A stretch of DNA of 64,000 bases from Ferruginibacter sp. (GCA_028288705.1 JAQBNH010000007.1:646442-710441); one strand, 5' to 3'; numbered from the stretch's first letter, positions 35,930-45,292 are shown. Made by a program: numbers and translations. The notes: generated by a model not told the origin, from the letters alone.

Positions 35930-36043
35930 TGTAATCAATTATTCATCGCCCGTATCCGGGTAATTTTCCTTCGCTTGTTTCATAGAAAATTTTGCCGCAT
36001 GCGCTCCCGTATGTGGACTGTTAACCACTAAATATTACAAATT

Positions 36044-36454
36044 ATGAAAACAACCACCATCAACCGTAAGAACCTTTTTGTAGCAGCAGCAACTTTCTTA
36101 ACCGTTTTAATGTCTGCAGGACAAGTGAATGCGATCGGCCAAAACCCGGTATCGGCGCCTGTTGCCGTAAAATATCTTGGAACGATAGACGCACAACCGG
36201 TGTTTCTTTTAAATGTAGATAATACAGCAGCGGAAGAACTAACGATCACTTTTAAAAATAAAGAAGGAGAAGTATTGTACAGCCAGAAAGTCACGGATAA
36301 AAAATTCAGCAAAAGATTCCAGTTTGCTGCCGCCGACACGGAAGAGATCAATTTAAAATTATTGGTCTATTCCAATAACACGAAACAAACACAAGTATAC
36401 GAGATCAATAAAACCACACGTGTTGTGGATGATGTTGTGATCAATCAACTGTAA
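36044..36454 (+). CDS. Small exported protein of unknown function
   Basis: A 136-residue protein with a signal peptide (NLFVAAATFLTVLMSAGQVNA) and a single beta-rich domain, in which hydrophobic strands alternate with Lys/Thr/Asn turns (TITFKNKEGEVLYSQKV). It has the size and style of small periplasmic beta-sandwich proteins frequent in Chitinophagaceae. No catalytic or binding residue stands out. It has its own promoter with a 5' leader of about 108 bases. Confidence 0.75.
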   Translation: MKTTTINRKNLFVAAATFLTVLMSAGQVNAIGQNPVSAPVAVKYLGTIDAQPVFLLNVDNTAAEELTITFKNKEGEVLYSQKVTDKKFSKRFQFAAADTEEINLKLLVYSNNTKQTQVYEINKTTRVVDDVVINQL

Positions 36455-36484
36455 CATACTGAAACCCCTGGTGCAGGCTTTGCG

Positions 36485-36895
36485 TTAAAGTACGGCCTGT
36501 ACCTCTTTTGAAGGTTCAATCAGGTCAAACAGGTTTCCGTAGAGATCAGCAAATACCAGTACACTGCCAAAGTTTTCCTGCGAAGGCTCCCGTACAATGC
36601 GCACTTTATTCAGCACCAGTTGCTCATGATCCCTGCGCAGATCATCTGTATATAAAAAAAGAAAAACACGGCCGCCAGTCTGGTTTCCTACGCGCGACGA
36701 CTGTTCTGCATTTGAAGCGCGCGCCAATAGAAGCTTACAGCCGTTGCTACCTGCCGGTGTCAATACAACCCAGCGCTTGTCTTCCGACATTTTCGTGTCT
36801 TCCAGCACCCGGAAGTTAAGTTGCTGCGTATAAAATGCAATGGCCTCATCGTAGTCATGAACGAGCAGGGCGATTTGAGCGAGTTCTTGTTTCAT
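36485..36895 (-). CDS. Glyoxalase/VOC superfamily protein
   Basis: A 136-residue protein with two beta-alpha-beta-beta-beta modules of the vicinal oxygen chelate fold. The first begins IALLVHDYDEAIAFYTQQLNF and the second around RVFLFLYTDDLRRDHEQLV, ending with ADLYGNLFDLIEP. Metal ligands are suggested by the Glu in FDLIEP and polar residues in the first strand, but the substrate is unknown. It has the length of single-domain dimeric members. It lies downstream of the dnaN terminator. Confidence 0.87.
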   Translation of the reverse strand: MKQELAQIALLVHDYDEAIAFYTQQLNFRVLEDTKMSEDKRWVVLTPAGSNGCKLLLARASNAEQSSRVGNQTGGRVFLFLYTDDLRRDHEQLVLNKVRIVREPSQENFGSVLVFADLYGNLFDLIEPSKEVQAVL

Positions 36896-36907
36896 TAGCG
36901 AAAGGGC

Positions 36908-36936
36908 AAAAAAAATCTCCCCGTTAAAGAGGAGAT
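36908..36936 (-). terminator. Rho-independent terminator of dnaN
   Basis: On the minus strand ATCTCCTC pairs with GGGGAGAT around a TTTAAC loop, followed by a run of T. It lies 16 bases after the dnaN stop and before the VOC gene. Confidence 0.9.
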
Positions 36937-36951
36937 GAAATATTGTTGGAA

Positions 36952-38067
36952 TTAGTTGTTCAGCATTAATGGCATTACCAGCATAAGCAGTTCTTCATTG
37001 GGTTCCTGCTCTGTTGGTTTGATGATACCCGCTTTCGTTGGCGTGCTCAGTTCCATATTGATGTCTTCTGTGTCGGCACCGTTCAGCATTTCAATGAGGA
37101 ACTTTGCATTAAAAGCGATCTGCAGATCTTCACCATCATACTGGCAGGCCATGCGTTCATTACCTTCAAAACTGAAATCAACATCCTGCGACGCCAGTTG
37201 CAATTCGCTTCCACTAATGCTCAACGCAACCTGGTTGGTGCTCTTGTTACTGAATACACTCACACGACGCAATGCATTTTGAAAGTCGTTACGGTTCACC
37301 GTCATCTTATAGGGATTGTCAACCGGGATCACCACTTTATAATCCGGGAAACGCGCATCGATCAGGCGACAAACCAATTCAGTTCCGCCATGCTTTACAA
37401 AAAGGTGATTGCTGTTATAAGAAATTTCCAGCTCGTCTTCATTATCCGGCAAAGCGCTCTTCAGCAGGTTCAACGGTTTTTTCGGAACGATGAAGGAATC
37501 TTTTTGCGGACAGGAAACATCGGTACGGGTGAATTTTACCAGGCGATGCGCATCTGTTGCCACGAAGCTGATACCTTTTTTATCCAGCTCAAAAAATACC
37601 CCCGTCATTGCCGGGCGAAGGTCGTCATTACTAACAGCGAAGATGGCTTTGTTGATGGCTGTTACCAGGGCGGTTGAACTCATCGTAAAATTATTGGCTT
37701 CATCTGCTGCCGGTTCTTTGGGGAAATTATCCGGGTTTTCACCCATCACTTTATATTTACCATTGTCGCTGGTAATTTCTACTGCGAAGTTTTTATCAAT
37801 GTTGAAGGTTAATGGCTGATCTGCGATGTTTTTTAAAGAATCGAGCAGGATCTTCGCCGGGATACAAACCTTTCCGCTGTCTTTCGCCTCAATATCCAGG
37901 TGAACTTTCATCACTGTTTCAAGATCTGTCGCCACCACGGTGAGTTTATTTTTTTCTATTTCAAAAAGAAAATCTTCCAGGATCGGGAGAACGGTATTGG
38001 CATTGATCACGCCGCTGATCTGTTGCAGTTGTTTCAGCAGGGCTGAAGAAGAAACGATAAACTTCAT
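36952..38067 (-). CDS. dnaN: DNA polymerase III beta subunit (sliding clamp)
   Basis: A 371-residue protein of normal length with the three repeated clamp domains. The N-terminus MKFIVSSSALLKQLQQISG is typical, domain 2 starts near residue 128 (FTMSSTALVTAINKAIFAVS), and the C-terminus ends in LVMPLMLNN, the usual clamp tail. The clamp encircles DNA and holds replicative polymerase and repair proteins. A strong -7 box (TATCTTTG) and -33 TTG lie just upstream. dnaA and the origin are not adjacent. Confidence 0.97.
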   Translation of the reverse strand: MKFIVSSSALLKQLQQISGVINANTVLPILEDFLFEIEKNKLTVVATDLETVMKVHLDIEAKDSGKVCIPAKILLDSLKNIADQPLTFNIDKNFAVEITSDNGKYKVMGENPDNFPKEPAADEANNFTMSSTALVTAINKAIFAVSNDDLRPAMTGVFFELDKKGISFVATDAHRLVKFTRTDVSCPQKDSFIVPKKPLNLLKSALPDNEDELEISYNSNHLFVKHGGTELVCRLIDARFPDYKVVIPVDNPYKMTVNRNDFQNALRRVSVFSNKSTNQVALSISGSELQLASQDVDFSFEGNERMACQYDGEDLQIAFNAKFLIEMLNGADTEDINMELSTPTKAGIIKPTEQEPNEELLMLVMPLMLNN

Positions 38068-38087
38068 ATTGGTGGTTTAATTAAAAT

Positions 38088-38118
38088 CAAAGATAAAATA
38101 ATGGCATCGGGCAGCCAA
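38088..38118 (-). promoter_or_regulatory. dnaN promoter, TTG-N20-TATCTTTG
   Basis: On the minus strand a TTG at 38116-38118 and TATCTTTG at 38088-38095 are 20 bases apart, matching the phylum consensus. The predicted leader is about 14 bases. The element lies within the longer possible reading frame of recX, which favours the shorter recX start. Confidence 0.75.
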
Positions 38119-38172
38119 GATATAAATTTTCAGCGACAGGCTGCCACGCCGCCGGATCATTTATTTTTGTGT

Positions 38173-38640
38173 ATGCGACAGTTGAATATCGGTACGGAAA
38201 AGGCCTGGCAGAAGATCAAACATTTCTGTGGCTACCAGGAACGCAACCATAAAGAGGTAAAAGAAAAATTATATGGGTATGGATTGTACAAAACAGAGGT
38301 AGAGCAGTTGATCTCGCAACTGATCGAAGAAAATTATCTGAATGAAGAGCGTTATGCCATTGCTTACGCAGGTGGAAAATTCCGGATGCGGCAATGGGGG
38401 AAAGTAAAGATCCGCTACGAGATGAAAGGCAAAGGCTTGAGTGACTACCTGGTGAAAGTAGGGTTGAAAGCGATTGACGAAGAGGCTTATGAAAAAACAC
38501 TGCAGCAGCTGGCCGAAGCGAAACTCAGTACGCTCAAAGTAGAAACAAATGTGTTTATCCGCAGGAAAAAACTCCAGCAATACCTGTTACAGAAAGGCTA
38601 CGAAACAGATCGCATTACCGCGATCGTAAATAGAGTTTAA
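38173..38640 (+). CDS. recX: RecX family regulatory protein
   Basis: A three-helix-repeat protein of 155 residues (179 if the in-frame ATG at 38101 is used). RecX proteins bind and restrain RecA filaments. The family pattern KHFCGYQERNHKEVKEKLYG near the N-terminus and LIEENYLNEERYAIAYAGGKF are visible, and the later repeats are also helical and basic. The start at 38173 is chosen because it matches the usual family start and lies outside the dnaN promoter. A TATTTTTG box sits 3 bases before it. The last 4 bases overlap the convergent copper-protein gene. Confidence 0.85.
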   Translation: MRQLNIGTEKAWQKIKHFCGYQERNHKEVKEKLYGYGLYKTEVEQLISQLIEENYLNEERYAIAYAGGKFRMRQWGKVKIRYEMKGKGLSDYLVKVGLKAIDEEAYEKTLQQLAEAKLSTLKVETNVFIRRKKLQQYLLQKGYETDRITAIVNRV

Positions 38641-38963
38641 ACAACTTCACACTCATCAGCGCATTTTGTACAGGCCTCAGCACATTCCTGGCAATGTTCA
38701 TTTTCATGGCTGCTGCACTCGGCGGCACAGGCATCACACATTTCTGCGCAGAGTTTGCAAATATCTTTAATGCGATCACTGCCCAGGCTCATTAATTGTG
38801 CAGCAGCATAACAAATGGCTGAACATTCCATACTCAACTGGATGCATTTCGCCATCATGCCATCATGATTTTCTTTCGCAGCGTTAGCAGCACAATGGTT
38901 ACAGATCGCCGCACAGCGAAGGCAGGCTTCAATGCATATCTTATATTGATGATATCCCGTCAT
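38637..38963 (-). CDS. Four-helix-bundle copper-storage-like protein
   Basis: A 108-residue protein with 18 cysteines, mostly in C-x2-C and C-x3-C spacings along predicted helices (KICIEACLRCAAICNHC, then KLCAEMCDACAAEC and QECAEACTKCADEC). This matches the Csp/DUF326 family, whose four-helix bundle stores many Cu(I) ions inside. No signal peptide is seen, so it is the cytosolic type. It may buffer copper for or against the copper oxidase pathway, by inference only. It converges with recX, overlapping by 4 bases. Confidence 0.88.
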   Translation of the reverse strand: MTGYHQYKICIEACLRCAAICNHCAANAAKENHDGMMAKCIQLSMECSAICYAAAQLMSLGSDRIKDICKLCAEMCDACAAECSSHENEHCQECAEACTKCADECEVV

Positions 38964-39010
38964 AACAAATGTTTAGTTTACCGGTTTCAAAATCCAAGCC
39001 AGCTCTTGTT

Positions 39011-39018
39011 TATCTTTG
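39011..39018 (+). promoter_or_regulatory. -7 box (TATCTTTG) directly before the methionine sulfoxide reductase gene
   Basis: TATCTTTG matches the -7 consensus exactly and ends 4 bases before the ATG at 39023. If it is used, transcription starts at or next to the A of the start codon, giving a leaderless or nearly leaderless mRNA. No clear -33 element is seen. Confidence 0.55.
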
Positions 39019-39022
39019 TACT

Positions 39023-39499
39023 ATGGCGGAAGATTTACAGGTTGCCCAAGGCAGCAAAGAAGAACAATATCGTGCGCTGATCCCGCAGATAAAAGGGTTG
39101 CTGGAAGGTGAACCCGACCTGGTTGCTAATCTCGCAAACGTAGCAGCAGCGCTGAAAGAACAATTCGGCTGGTTTTGGGTGGGGTTTTATTTAGTAAAAA
39201 AAGAGGAGCTGGTTTTAGGGCCTTTCCAGGGGCCGGTGGCCTGTACAAGAATTAAAAAAGGACGTGGTGTTTGTGGCAGCAGCTGGGAAAAAGCGCAGAC
39301 ACTGATTGTAGCTGATGTAGAAAAATTCCCCGGCCATATTGCCTGCAGCAGTTTATCCAGATCAGAAATTGTGGTGCCGCTTTTTAAAGATGGGGAAGTC
39401 GCCGGCGTGCTGGATGTAGATAGTTCCGATCTTGACCAATTTGATGAAACCGATAGGCAGTTTTTAGAACAGATCGTTGCGCTGATCTCTCTCCATTAA
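39023..39499 (+). CDS. msrC: Free methionine-(R)-sulfoxide reductase (GAF type)
   Basis: A 158-residue GAF-domain enzyme that reduces free L-methionine-R-sulfoxide. The three catalytic-loop cysteines are C74, C84 and C108, with the same spacing as Cys84, Cys94 and Cys118 of the E. coli enzyme (VACTRIKKGRGVCGSSW and HIACSSLSRSEIVVPL). The in-frame ATG at 38969 adds a tail with no fold match, so the ATG at 39023 is preferred. Its stop abuts the stop of the DNA glycosylase gene on the other strand. Confidence 0.93.
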   Translation: MAEDLQVAQGSKEEQYRALIPQIKGLLEGEPDLVANLANVAAALKEQFGWFWVGFYLVKKEELVLGPFQGPVACTRIKKGRGVCGSSWEKAQTLIVADVEKFPGHIACSSLSRSEIVVPLFKDGEVAGVLDVDSSDLDQFDETDRQFLEQIVALISLH

Positions 39500-40099
39500 T
39501 TATTTCGCATCTTTCCATCTCCATAAATACCGGCAGGCATAAGTGCGGTATGGACGCCATTTATCTGCGATGGTAACCATCTTTATCCGCATCGCTTTTT
39601 TGTCAGCAGGATCCAGTTTATACAATTTGGTCATAGCCTGTTGAATACCCAGATCATCCACGGCAAAAACGTCCTCACGTCCCAATGTAAACATGAGGAT
39701 CATCTCAACGGTCCACCTGCCAATTCCTTTTATCTGCGTGAGAAAAACGATCAGTTCCTCATCCTCCATTTTATGCAGTTGGTTATCCGTTAGTTTTTCT
39801 TCAACAAAAAAACGGCAGACATTGAGCACATAATTGGCTTTGGCATTGGATAGCCCGATTCCGCGGAGCTGCTCGAAAGGAATGGCCAGGATATCCGCGG
39901 GCCTGGGGTGTTTCTTTTTAAATAGATCCAGGAAACGCTTATAAATAACAGCCGCTACTTTAGTGCTTAATTGCTGGCTGATAATAGAAGATATCAGCGC
40001 AAGGTGAACATGCTGTCTTTTTTCCAACAAAAAGGGTTCCTGCCCGGCAATTGCCTTTTGTAGTTTTTTGTCTTTGGCCAGGTGAAGATGGTGCGGCAT
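39500..40099 (-). CDS. DNA-3-methyladenine glycosylase II-like (HhH-GPD)
   Basis: A 199-residue base-excision glycosylase of the AlkA type. The helix-hairpin-helix (LTQIKGIGRWTVEMILMF) is followed by FAVDDLGIQQAM, in which the second Asp of the pair is the expected catalytic residue. There is no iron-sulfur cluster motif at the C-terminus. It is shorter than E. coli AlkA and lacks its N-terminal beta domain, like many bacterial members. It would remove alkylated bases from DNA. Confidence 0.9.
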   Translation of the reverse strand: MPHHLHLAKDKKLQKAIAGQEPFLLEKRQHVHLALISSIISQQLSTKVAAVIYKRFLDLFKKKHPRPADILAIPFEQLRGIGLSNAKANYVLNVCRFFVEEKLTDNQLHKMEDEELIVFLTQIKGIGRWTVEMILMFTLGREDVFAVDDLGIQQAMTKLYKLDPADKKAMRIKMVTIADKWRPYRTYACRYLWRWKDAK

Positions 40100-40209
40100 G
40101 CACCAATTTAATTATTAATCGGCAACAACATCGCGCTTCTATCCGGTTTTAGCAGTTTTACCGCCAGCATTTGAGAATTAAGAAATATTTTTGCCGTTAA
40201 ATCATTCAT

Positions 40210-42408
40210 TTGAGCGCCCCGGTATTCCTGATCACGCCTCCATTTACGCAACTCAATACGCCTTACCCGGCAACCGCGTACCTCAAAGGTTTTTTGAACA
40301 CAAAAGGCATTGCCGCATTCCAGGCAGATCTCGGCATTGAAACAACGGTGGCGTTATTTTGCAAAAAAGGCCTGGAGCGGTTGTTTGCAAAAGTGAACGA
40401 TTCCGGCAAAGGCTGTTCCCACAATGCATCACGAATCCTTGCACTGCAGGACGATTATATTTATACGATCGATGCGGTCATTCATTTCCTGCAGGGCAAA
40501 AATCCCACGCTGGCGCACTTGTTATGCAAACGCGATTATTTACCGGAAGCCAGCCGCTTTGCGCAATTGGACGACCTTGCCTGGGCATTCGGCAGCATGG
40601 GAACGCAGGACAAAGCAAAGCACCTGGCAACGATGTATCTGGAAGACCTTTCAGACCTGATCACCGAAACCGTTGATCCGCATTTTGGATTCAGTAGGTA
40701 CGCGGAGCGGTTGGGCAGATCAGCCAATAGCTTTGATGAATTATATCTTTCACTTCAGCAGCCGTATACATTTATTGACGAGATCATGCTCGAAATCCTG
40801 GCAGAAAGGATGCAAACTATTCAACCGGAGATTGTCGCTTTTTCTGTTCCTTTTCCCGGAAATTTATATACGTCGTTACGCTGCAGTCAATGGATCAAAC
40901 AGCATCATCCGAACGTGAAGATCCTGATGGGCGGCGGGTTTGCCAATACAGAACTGCGTTCTCTTTCAGACGCCCGCGTGTTTGAATTTTACGATTATAT
41001 CACCCTCGATGATGGCGAGGCGCCGATTGAAAACCTCATCGCGTTTATCAATGGAACGCAGGCAAAAGAAAATTTAAAACGCACATTTTTATTGGAGAAT
41101 GGCGTTGTCACTTATCTCAATAATAAAACAGTAAAAGATTACCGGCAAGGCGAAGTAGGCACGCCCGATTACAGTGATTTCTGGCTGGATAAATATATTT
41201 CGGCGATTGAAGTGATGAACCCGATGCACCGGATGTGGAGTGACGGGCGCTGGAACAAACTCACGATGGCGCACGGCTGCTATTGGGGTAAATGCACTTT
41301 TTGTGATATCTCCCTCGATTATATCAAATTGTATGAGCCTGTTGCGGCGGCCCTCTTATGTGACCGGATGGAGGAACTGATCGCGCAGACGGGCGAAAAT
41401 GGGTTTCATTTTGTGGATGAAGCTGCACCGCCTGCATTGATGCGTGCACTCGCCCTGGAGATCCTGCACCGCAAACTAACGGTGAGTTGGTGGACGAACG
41501 TAAGGTTCGAGAAAAGTTTTACAAAAGATCTTTGCCTGTTATTAAAAGCTTCCGGTTGCATTGCGGTGAGTGGCGGATTGGAAGTTGCGTCAGACCGGTT
41601 ACTGCAACTGATTCAAAAAGGCATTACGGTGGCGCAGGTCGCGCGCGTAAACAGAAACTTTACAGAAGCCGGTATCATGGTTCATGCCTACCTGATGTAT
41701 GGCTTTCCCACACAAACAGCACAGGAAACAATAGACTCGCTGGAGATGGTGCGCCAGCTGTTTCAAAACGGGATTCTCCAATCGGCTTTCTGGCACCAGT
41801 TTGCCATGACGGCGCATAGCCCTGTTGGACTGGAGCCTGAAAAATACAGTGTGCAAAAAGAAACCGAACTGATCGGCACATTCGCCAACAATGACATCGT
41901 GCATACCGACCCTACCGGTGCCGATCATGAGAGTTTTAGTTTTGGATTAAAGAAATCTTTGCTGAATTATATGCATGCCATCGGGCTGGAAGAACCGCTG
42001 CAAAAATGGTTCGAAACAAAAGTTCCCAAAACAAAAGTTGATCCGCAGTTTATCCGGCAGGCGCTGGAAGAACCCGTGGTTATGCCGTTTAAAGCTTCTG
42101 CAAAAATTGTCTGGCTGGGAAAAGATCCGCAGGTAAGTTATTTCACGCAATCGAAAAAAGGCAACCAGCGCGAAATGGCCACGTTGAATTTTGTTAGTAA
42201 GACCGGTCAGCAACAGATCCAGTTACAAAAAGAATATGCCGATTGGTTATTGCCCATGCTCCGCCAGTTATCGGTATCAAATGTCAAAACATTCACGCTG
42301 GAAGAATTGCAGAAAAGCTATGAATCCGCAGGCCTGGAAGATTTTGAATTATTCTGGGATAACAAACCGATGAATACTTTATCTGCGTCAGGATTACTAA
42401 GGCTCTGA
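40210..42408 (+). CDS. B12-binding-domain radical SAM protein
   Basis: A 732-residue radical SAM enzyme. The N-terminal 300 residues form a cobalamin-binding-like Rossmann domain (PVFLITPPFTQLNTPYPATA at the start, KILMGGGFANTELRSL later). The cluster-binding cysteines are C357, C362 and C365 in GCYWGKCTFCD, spaced C-x4-C-x2-C instead of C-x3-C-x2-C. The SAM-binding barrel continues with SGGLEVASDRLLQLIQKG. The substrate is unknown; such proteins are often annotated as B12-dependent methyltransferase-like. The start is a TTG at 40210. The end overlaps the TMEM175 gene by 12 bases. Confidence 0.85.
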   Translation: MSAPVFLITPPFTQLNTPYPATAYLKGFLNTKGIAAFQADLGIETTVALFCKKGLERLFAKVNDSGKGCSHNASRILALQDDYIYTIDAVIHFLQGKNPTLAHLLCKRDYLPEASRFAQLDDLAWAFGSMGTQDKAKHLATMYLEDLSDLITETVDPHFGFSRYAERLGRSANSFDELYLSLQQPYTFIDEIMLEILAERMQTIQPEIVAFSVPFPGNLYTSLRCSQWIKQHHPNVKILMGGGFANTELRSLSDARVFEFYDYITLDDGEAPIENLIAFINGTQAKENLKRTFLLENGVVTYLNNKTVKDYRQGEVGTPDYSDFWLDKYISAIEVMNPMHRMWSDGRWNKLTMAHGCYWGKCTFCDISLDYIKLYEPVAAALLCDRMEELIAQTGENGFHFVDEAAPPALMRALALEILHRKLTVSWWTNVRFEKSFTKDLCLLLKASGCIAVSGGLEVASDRLLQLIQKGITVAQVARVNRNFTEAGIMVHAYLMYGFPTQTAQETIDSLEMVRQLFQNGILQSAFWHQFAMTAHSPVGLEPEKYSVQKETELIGTFANNDIVHTDPTGADHESFSFGLKKSLLNYMHAIGLEEPLQKWFETKVPKTKVDPQFIRQALEEPVVMPFKASAKIVWLGKDPQVSYFTQSKKGNQREMATLNFVSKTGQQQIQLQKEYADWLLPMLRQLSVSNVKTFTLEELQKSYESAGLEDFELFWDNKPMNTLSASGLLRL

Positions 42409-42984
42409 TTCCAGCCTTTTCTCAATCCGTGTATCAGGAAAAAACCAAATCGCCGCCACGAAAAAATACAACGCGATGCCGATCCAGGCGTTTACGAAAC
42501 TCAGCAGGATGGCGAGTAAATAGATAACGCAGGAGATCTTTCCTTTTTTATCATTGCCAATCGCTTTTACCAGTGCAGATTCTTTTGGATGAACAACAAT
42601 AAGAAAACGCACCATGATGAAGTAAGCGATCGAACACATCAGCAACACCACGCCATACACGATCACCGGCCACTGGCTGAAATGATTTTCTCCCATCCAG
42701 CCTGTAGCAAAAGGCAACAACGATAACCAGAACAAGAGGTGAATATTTGCCCAGAGAATTTTGCCGTTAACATGGTCTACCGCCTGGAACAAATGATGAT
42801 GATTATTCCAGTACAAGCCGATATAAACAAAACTCAGAACGTAGGAGATAAAAACAGGAATCAAAGGAACCAGGTTTGCAGGTTCAGCGCCATGAGGCAC
42901 TTTTATTTCCAGCACCATAATGGTGATGATGATCGCGAGTACGCCATCACTGAAAGCCTCCATCCGGCTTTTTTTCATTGTCAT
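42397..42984 (-). CDS. TMEM175/DUF1211 family potassium channel protein
   Basis: A 195-residue membrane protein with six hydrophobic segments. The family signature RMEAFSDGVLAIIITIMVLE opens the first helix; bacterial TMEM175 proteins form tetrameric potassium channels selective through hydrophobic residues in this helix. The hydrophilic C-terminal end has a short basic tail. An alternative start two codons later (MKKSRM) is equally possible. No accessory gene is apparent. Confidence 0.87.
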   Translation of the reverse strand: MTMKKSRMEAFSDGVLAIIITIMVLEIKVPHGAEPANLVPLIPVFISYVLSFVYIGLYWNNHHHLFQAVDHVNGKILWANIHLLFWLSLLPFATGWMGENHFSQWPVIVYGVVLLMCSIAYFIMVRFLIVVHPKESALVKAIGNDKKGKISCVIYLLAILLSFVNAWIGIALYFFVAAIWFFPDTRIEKRLESEP

Positions 42985-43002
42985 CTTACAAGATAAGAAA
43001 GC

Positions 43003-43419
43003 TTATAACAACTTCATTCCAAAATGGCCGAGCGTTGTAAATACAGCGCAACGTGTAAATACACCAAGGCAACACCAGAGCACAAGTTTTTTCAGATCCA
43101 GGTTAAATGCCGTTCCAACGCCAATGCTCACGGGCGCTCCCACGGTGATCGTACCTAAAAATCCAAGACCGATCAAACCGTATTTTTCCCGGATGCGATG
43201 GATCAGCCCTGTTGTCTTTTTTTCTTCAACAGGTTTATTCTTCCGGAAAAAAGCACGGATCTTTTCACCTAAAAAAGCAGAAACAAATACGCCTGCAAGT
43301 CCGCCCACGAGGCTGGCAAAAAAGATCGTCCAGGGGCTAAGGCCGAATGCATAACCCGCAGGGATAGCCGCGTATATTTCAAATGTTGCGAGGCCGGCAA
43401 CGGTTAATATTTTAAGCAT
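43003..43419 (-). CDS. Small multidrug-export family membrane protein
   Basis: A 138-residue membrane protein with four hydrophobic segments (about residues 5-22, 28-50, 82-105 and 112-134) and a charged loop (KIRAFFRKNKPVEEKK). GTITVGAPVSIGVGTAF fits the family named small multidrug export protein (PF06695), whose transport function is unproven. It lies between the TMEM175 and purF genes on the same strand with short spacers, so co-transcription with purF is likely. Confidence 0.72.
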   Translation of the reverse strand: MLKILTVAGLATFEIYAAIPAGYAFGLSPWTIFFASLVGGLAGVFVSAFLGEKIRAFFRKNKPVEEKKTTGLIHRIREKYGLIGLGFLGTITVGAPVSIGVGTAFNLDLKKLVLWCCLGVFTRCAVFTTLGHFGMKLL

Positions 43420-43444
43420 GACTTTCGTTTTTTACAGGTGAAGA

Positions 43445-45292
43445 TCAATAACCGCGCACATTTTTACCTTCCATGTAATTCATGAACGCTTTATTACAAA
43501 CCTTGTTTCCGCCGGGTGTTGGATAGTTACCCGTAAAATACCAGTCGCCTTTATTATTAGGGCAGGCTTCATGCAATGTTTCAATCGTCTGGTAAATCAC
43601 ATCCACCGGGATGGTTACATCCGAAGGAGTGATCAGTTGCGCAATTTTATTGGATATTTCGTCGAGCGTAAATGGCTTGTACACCTGGCGCACGACATTT
43701 TCTGTATGTAAAAGATCATTCCGTTGCAGGTCTTTACATTTCTGTAATAACTCCGTGAGTAAGCCTTCCTGGCCCCGTTCCTTTAATAAGGTAACGGCAG
43801 CTTTAAACGCAATGAAATCGCCCATCTTACTCATATCAATGCCATAGCAATCCGGGTAGCGGATCTGCGGCGCAGAAGACACGATAATGATTCTTTTCGG
43901 CTTCAGCCTGTTCAGCATCCGGATGATACTCTGCTTCAGTGTTGTGCCACGAACGATACTGTCATCGATCACAACTAGCGTATCTTCATTCTTGCGTACG
44001 GTACCGTAAGTGATGTCGTACACGTGTTGCACCATTTCATTGCGGCTGCTGTCTTCTGTAATAAACGTGCGCAGTTTCACATCCTTGATGGCGATCTTTT
44101 CGATCCTGATCTTACGGTTGATCATCTCGGATAGTTTCTCCGCATCAAAGTCTTTGCCCCAACTCAATATCCGTTCTATCTTGATTTCATTCAAATAGTC
44201 TTCAGCGCCTTTTATCAACCCATAAAACGCCGTTTCTGCTGTATTCGGTATAAAAGAAAATATCGTGTTTTTCAGGTCATAATCCACCGCTTTTAAAACA
44301 GTTGCGCTGAGGTTGTAACCCAGGGCAATACGTTCGCGGTAAATTTTTTCATCACTACCGCGACTGAAATAAATACGTTCGAAACTACAGGCCTTGCGTT
44401 CTTTTGCCGGTACGATCTGCTCAATGGAATAACTGCCATCTGCTTTCGCGATCAGCGCAGTACCGGGCATGAGTTCCTTTACTTCATTTTCTTCCAGGTT
44501 AAAAGCCGTACGAATCGCTGCGCGCTCACTGGCGGCTACGATCACATCCTCATTCACGTAATAATAAGAGGGGCGAATACCATGTGCATCCCGCATAACA
44601 AATCCATCACCATTGCCAACGATCCCGCCAAAATGAAAACCGCCATCAAACAACGGCACGGCTTTTTTTAGGACGCTGGTGATATCCATCTGGCCCGGCG
44701 CTTCTTCATCTGCCTTAACCAAAAAATGATGCAGCACTTCCATCATCGCGGCAAGGTCACTCTGGCATTGAAATTCACCGGGTGCAACATTCACGAGGCC
44801 GAATAGTTCTTCCGTATTTACCAGGTTAAAGTTGCCCGCCAATGCCAGGTTGCGCGAAGGAATTGTGTGTTTTTTTATAAAGGGATGGCAAAAATTTACA
44901 TCGTTTTTACCTTGTGTACCATACCGTAAATGACCCAGCAACACTTCACCCAATACATTGATATGCCCTTTCATCAGTCCGGGATGGCTTTTGATATCCG
45001 GCTGGTATCTTTCTACTTCGTCGATCTCTTTTCCGATCTGTGAAAAAAGGTCCGCAATGGGTTGTGGGGCATTGCTGCGCAAACGGTACATGAACGGGTA
45101 ACCCGGTTCTGTATTAAGCTTCACGGTGGCGATACCTGCACCATCCTGGCCACGGTTATGTTGCTTTTCCATCAGCAGGTATAGCTTGTTGAGGCCGTAC
45201 AATACTGAATCATATTTCTGTTGATAAAAGCTGAAAGGCTTGCGCAAACGAATGAAGGCAAGGCCGCATTCGTGTTTGATCTGGTCGCTCAT
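43445..45292 (-). CDS. Amidophosphoribosyltransferase-like protein (PurF family)
   Basis: A 615-residue glutamine amidotransferase of the PurF family. The likely nucleophile is C9 in KHECGLAFI, exposed after removal of the first residues. The glutaminase domain continues with NRGQDGAGIATV and GHLRYGTQG. The PRPP-binding motif VVIDDSIVRGTT is intact near residue 440, so the phosphoribosyl site looks functional. The protein is longer than E. coli PurF (about 505 residues) and has an extra C-terminal segment, a form common in Bacteroidota beside a normal PurF. It has its own strong promoter. Confidence 0.88.
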   Translation of the reverse strand: MSDQIKHECGLAFIRLRKPFSFYQQKYDSVLYGLNKLYLLMEKQHNRGQDGAGIATVKLNTEPGYPFMYRLRSNAPQPIADLFSQIGKEIDEVERYQPDIKSHPGLMKGHINVLGEVLLGHLRYGTQGKNDVNFCHPFIKKHTIPSRNLALAGNFNLVNTEELFGLVNVAPGEFQCQSDLAAMMEVLHHFLVKADEEAPGQMDITSVLKKAVPLFDGGFHFGGIVGNGDGFVMRDAHGIRPSYYYVNEDVIVAASERAAIRTAFNLEENEVKELMPGTALIAKADGSYSIEQIVPAKERKACSFERIYFSRGSDEKIYRERIALGYNLSATVLKAVDYDLKNTIFSFIPNTAETAFYGLIKGAEDYLNEIKIERILSWGKDFDAEKLSEMINRKIRIEKIAIKDVKLRTFITEDSSRNEMVQHVYDITYGTVRKNEDTLVVIDDSIVRGTTLKQSIIRMLNRLKPKRIIIVSSAPQIRYPDCYGIDMSKMGDFIAFKAAVTLLKERGQEGLLTELLQKCKDLQRNDLLHTENVVRQVYKPFTLDEISNKIAQLITPSDVTIPVDVIYQTIETLHEACPNNKGDWYFTGNYPTPGGNKVCNKAFMNYMEGKNVRGY

